Source of the DNA: Microtetraspora fusca
GTDB lineage: Bacteria; Actinomycetota; Actinomycetes; Streptosporangiales; Streptosporangiaceae
Length of the DNA stretch: 64,000 nt
Assembly: GCF_001570365.1 (NCBI RefSeq)
Contig: NZ_BBYK01000044.1
Coordinates: 62,001-126,000 of the forward strand
Direction: 5' to 3'
The stretch's first letter is position 1. Every line of letters begins with the position of its first letter. A model generated the notes under the pieces. It was not told where the DNA came from, did no database searches, and was given only the letters and a program-made list of their open reading frames with translations. Positions 62,089 to 64,000 of the stretch are shown here, piece after piece. Both the position numbers and the translations under genes were made by a program.

Positions 62089-62703
62089 ATGTCGAGGGTG
62101 GAGGTGAACGTCGCGGTGAATGACGGCGAACCGGGCGCCGAGCGCGCGGGCAGGCCCAGGCGAGCCGACGCCCGGCGCAACGAGGAGACCCTGCTCGACG
62201 CGGCCGCCGCGGTCTTCGTCACATCGGGCGTGGAAGCACCGATACGCGACATCGCGGCCAAGGCCGGCGTGGGAACCGCCACGATCTATCGTCACTTTCC
62301 GACGCGAGCGGATCTCATCATCGCCGTGTACCGGCACCAGGTCGAAGCCTGTGTCGAGGCCGGTCCGGCCCTGCTGGCGACCAGCGCGACCCCACACGCA
62401 GCACTGGAGCGATGGGCCGGCCTCTTCGTGGACTTCCTGGTCACCAAGCACGGGCTCGCCGCCGTGCTGAGGTCGGACAACGGCCAGTTCGACGCCCTGC
62501 ACACCTACTTCGTGGACCGCCTCGTGCCCGTGTGCGCCCAACTGATCCAGGCCGCAGCCGCCGCCGGCGAGATCCACACCGACCTGGAGGCCTACGAGCT
62601 CATGCGCGGCATCGGAAATCTCTGCATCGGCGCGGACAGCGACCCCGGCTACGACGCGCGCCGACTGGTCGCGCTCCTGCTCGCAGGACTGCGCCAACTG
62701 TAG
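62089..62703 (+). CDS. TetR family transcriptional regulator
   Basis: 204 residues. HTH region AAAVFVTSGVEAPIRDIAAK then AGVGTATIYRHFPTRADLII, and a C-terminal ligand domain. ATG 62089 lies 7 bp after the second operator; in-frame GTG starts at about 62101-62119 are possible alternatives. Its natural target, the hydrolase gene, is truncated. Confidence 0.9.
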   Translation: MSRVEVNVAVNDGEPGAERAGRPRRADARRNEETLLDAAAAVFVTSGVEAPIRDIAAKAGVGTATIYRHFPTRADLIIAVYRHQVEACVEAGPALLATSATPHAALERWAGLFVDFLVTKHGLAAVLRSDNGQFDALHTYFVDRLVPVCAQLIQAAAAAGEIHTDLEAYELMRGIGNLCIGADSDPGYDARRLVALLLAGLRQL

Positions 62704-62844
62704 CGGCCAGGGCGGCCGCTCGATTGGGCCACCGGCAGGATCCAGTGCCCACATTCGCCGTCCCATCTCCTTCTTCCTTGTCGAACAGACACTCGCCCGC
62801 TAGATCGCTCGCTTATGAGAACCGCGTCCTTGGCTCGAGGCGGC

Positions 62845-63339
62845 TCACCTGAGATTCAAGCTTGGATCGAGGCCGGTCAGGCTGGCGGTGGCGGTCCACA
62901 GGCGCGCCGCGAGTACGGTGTCGGCCAGGTGACCTTGGATGGGCTCGAGCGTGGGTAGGCCGCGGATCCCGAATACCCGAGGTCCCAAAAGCTGGCCGCC
63001 GCGCACGGACGGGTCGACGACGGCCCGGACGGCGGGCCAGGCAGCGGCCTCCTTGCTTTGCAAGAGGAGGCCGGCCGGCAGGCCGCACAGTCGTTCGCCC
63101 GTGGTTCGGAGGCGGACCGGCGGGCGTGAGGGCGTGAGGGAGTCGAGTGCGCCGCCGGGGTGGGTGATCACGCTCAGCGTCGTGCTGCCGGCGGCGTGCA
63201 GGCGGCGGTCGAGTTCGAAGCCGAAGAGCATCTGCGCGAGATTGGATCGTGCGTAGGTACGTTTCGGCCGGTAGTCCCGAGTTTCGCAGTTGGTGGGCAG
63301 ACGAGACTCGTCAATTCGGGGGCTGGCCTGCGGAGACAT
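62845..63339 (-). pseudogene. C-terminal fragment of a short-chain dehydrogenase
   Basis: The frame opens abruptly and then reads YRPKRTYARSNLAQMLFGFE, LSVITHPGGALDSL and ESTL-like end sequences of retinol-dehydrogenase-type SDRs. The cofactor-binding Rossmann half is missing. In the active-site YxxxK the Lys is replaced by Asn (YARSN). It is a non-functional remnant beside a transposase. Confidence 0.7.
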
Positions 63340-63424
63340 GCGTGAAGTAGCGGCAAAGGCGTGTGTCCACGCCCCTGCTCAGCGATTCCCCTGTTCAGGG
63401 CCTATTCGGCGGGTTGGAGACCGC

Positions 63425-64000
63425 TCATCTTCGGCGGCGGAGACGCTCCGCAGTCTTTGAAGAGCTGGGCTTGGGCCGGGTGAGTTTGGTGGTCTGGGTC
63501 AGCCGCCCGGCAGGGCCGGACAGGGTGACCTGATGGACGCGGCCGAGTTCGCGGTTGATAGTGCGCCAGGTCTGCCCGGTGCGGCGTTCGGCAACGCGGA
63601 TGAGCAGCAGCACCAGCCAGCACAGCAGGACGTGCGCGACGATCCGTTCGTCCAGGCGGTGATAGACCGGCCGCAGATCCAGGGTGGTCTTCATGGTCCG
63701 GAATGCGGCCTCGGCTTCGAGGAGGTTCTTGTAGCCGAGCGCGATGTCCTCGGGGGTCAGATCGGGGTCGGACGTGGCGATGAGGTACTTACCGTCCAGG
63801 TTCGCCTCGGCCTTCACCTTGCGCATGTCGATCGACAGGCGGCCGGTGGTGGGGTGCTGCTTGAGCCAGCGGCCGAGGGAAGCGTGATCGCGTAGCGCGC
63901 ATTCGGCCTTGCGGTGCGGGGCATCCGACGGCTTGGCTGCCATCCGCCCCTTGCCCTGCTGCGCGGCCTTCGCCTGGGCCTTCCTCACATCAGCGGCGCG
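63425..64000 (-). mobile_element. IS1634-like transposase, C-terminal part
   Basis: The frame is open at the right edge of the window and ends at 63425. It contains GRLSIDMRKVKAEANLDGKY, then NLLEAEAAFRTMKTTLDLRP and VYHRLDERIVAHVLLCWL, matching the end of IS4-superfamily (IS1634-type) DDE transposases, including the catalytic Glu region. The N-terminal half and one element end lie outside the window. Confidence 0.8.

Overview
The window is high-GC DNA from a filamentous-type actinobacterium. The GC-rich codon use, GTG/TTG starts, a tRNA Glu-Asp-Phe cluster, LuxR-type two-component systems, a pSAM2-like integrative element and C39/RiPP genes all point to Actinomycetia. A Streptosporangiales-like host is my inference; no rRNA or species marker is present.

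Region 1 (1-20.2 kb) is mostly ordinary chromosome. It holds a partial CDS, an acyltransferase-3 membrane protein, secreted proteins, a LysR regulator, DoxX-like, serine hydrolase and luciferase-like genes, a lipoprotein, a HupE/UreJ-like membrane protein, a secreted phosphatase and a DUF916-like surface protein. A large TPR protein follows, preceded by an overlooked 27-residue Trp-rich peptide gene (15062-15145). Next come a decapitated response regulator, an intact histidine kinase/response regulator pair and an ABC-2 exporter.

Region 2 (20.4-35.5 kb) has a cold-shock gene and an acyl-ACP desaturase with an 18-bp palindromic operator. It continues into a stretch punctuated by two 42-bp copies of the 3' half of tRNA-Phe, the intact gene being at 29802-29875. 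The first interval carries DsrE, AhpD-like and giant LuxR genes. The second carries a truncated RiPP maturation protein and a C39 peptidase ABC exporter. A chromosomal stretch then runs to tRNA-Lys at 35437: tRNAs, a metallophosphoesterase, a zincin, an MFS transporter, PspC and an acyl-CoA dehydrogenase.

Region 3 (35512-49640) is a complete integrative element of the pSAM2/AICE type in the 3' end of tRNA-Lys, flanked by 46-bp perfect direct repeats. One operon on the minus strand reads pra, two paralogous small genes, an FtsK-like transfer gene, a small zinc-ribbon gene, a HUH Rep gene, xis and int, with most junctions overlapping. A GntR regulator and repeated operators control it. Cargo includes two AT-richer genes: a DUF4365-like nuclease with membrane segments, and a protein with five zinc-ribbon repeats ending in a GIY-YIG-like nuclease domain. 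A DUF5919-like/inositol-phosphatase pair is also cargo.

Region 4 (49.6-64 kb) is a decayed accretion zone. It has duplicated lipoproteins, a decapitated SGNH/FN3 protein and a truncated integrase. An ABC exporter is preceded by the C-terminus of a small Cys/Trp peptide next to an IS3-like remnant. A leaderless membrane protein/TetR pair, a tRNA-Lys fragment beside a frameshifted integrase, truncated hydrolase and SDR genes, and the end of an IS1634-like transposase complete it.
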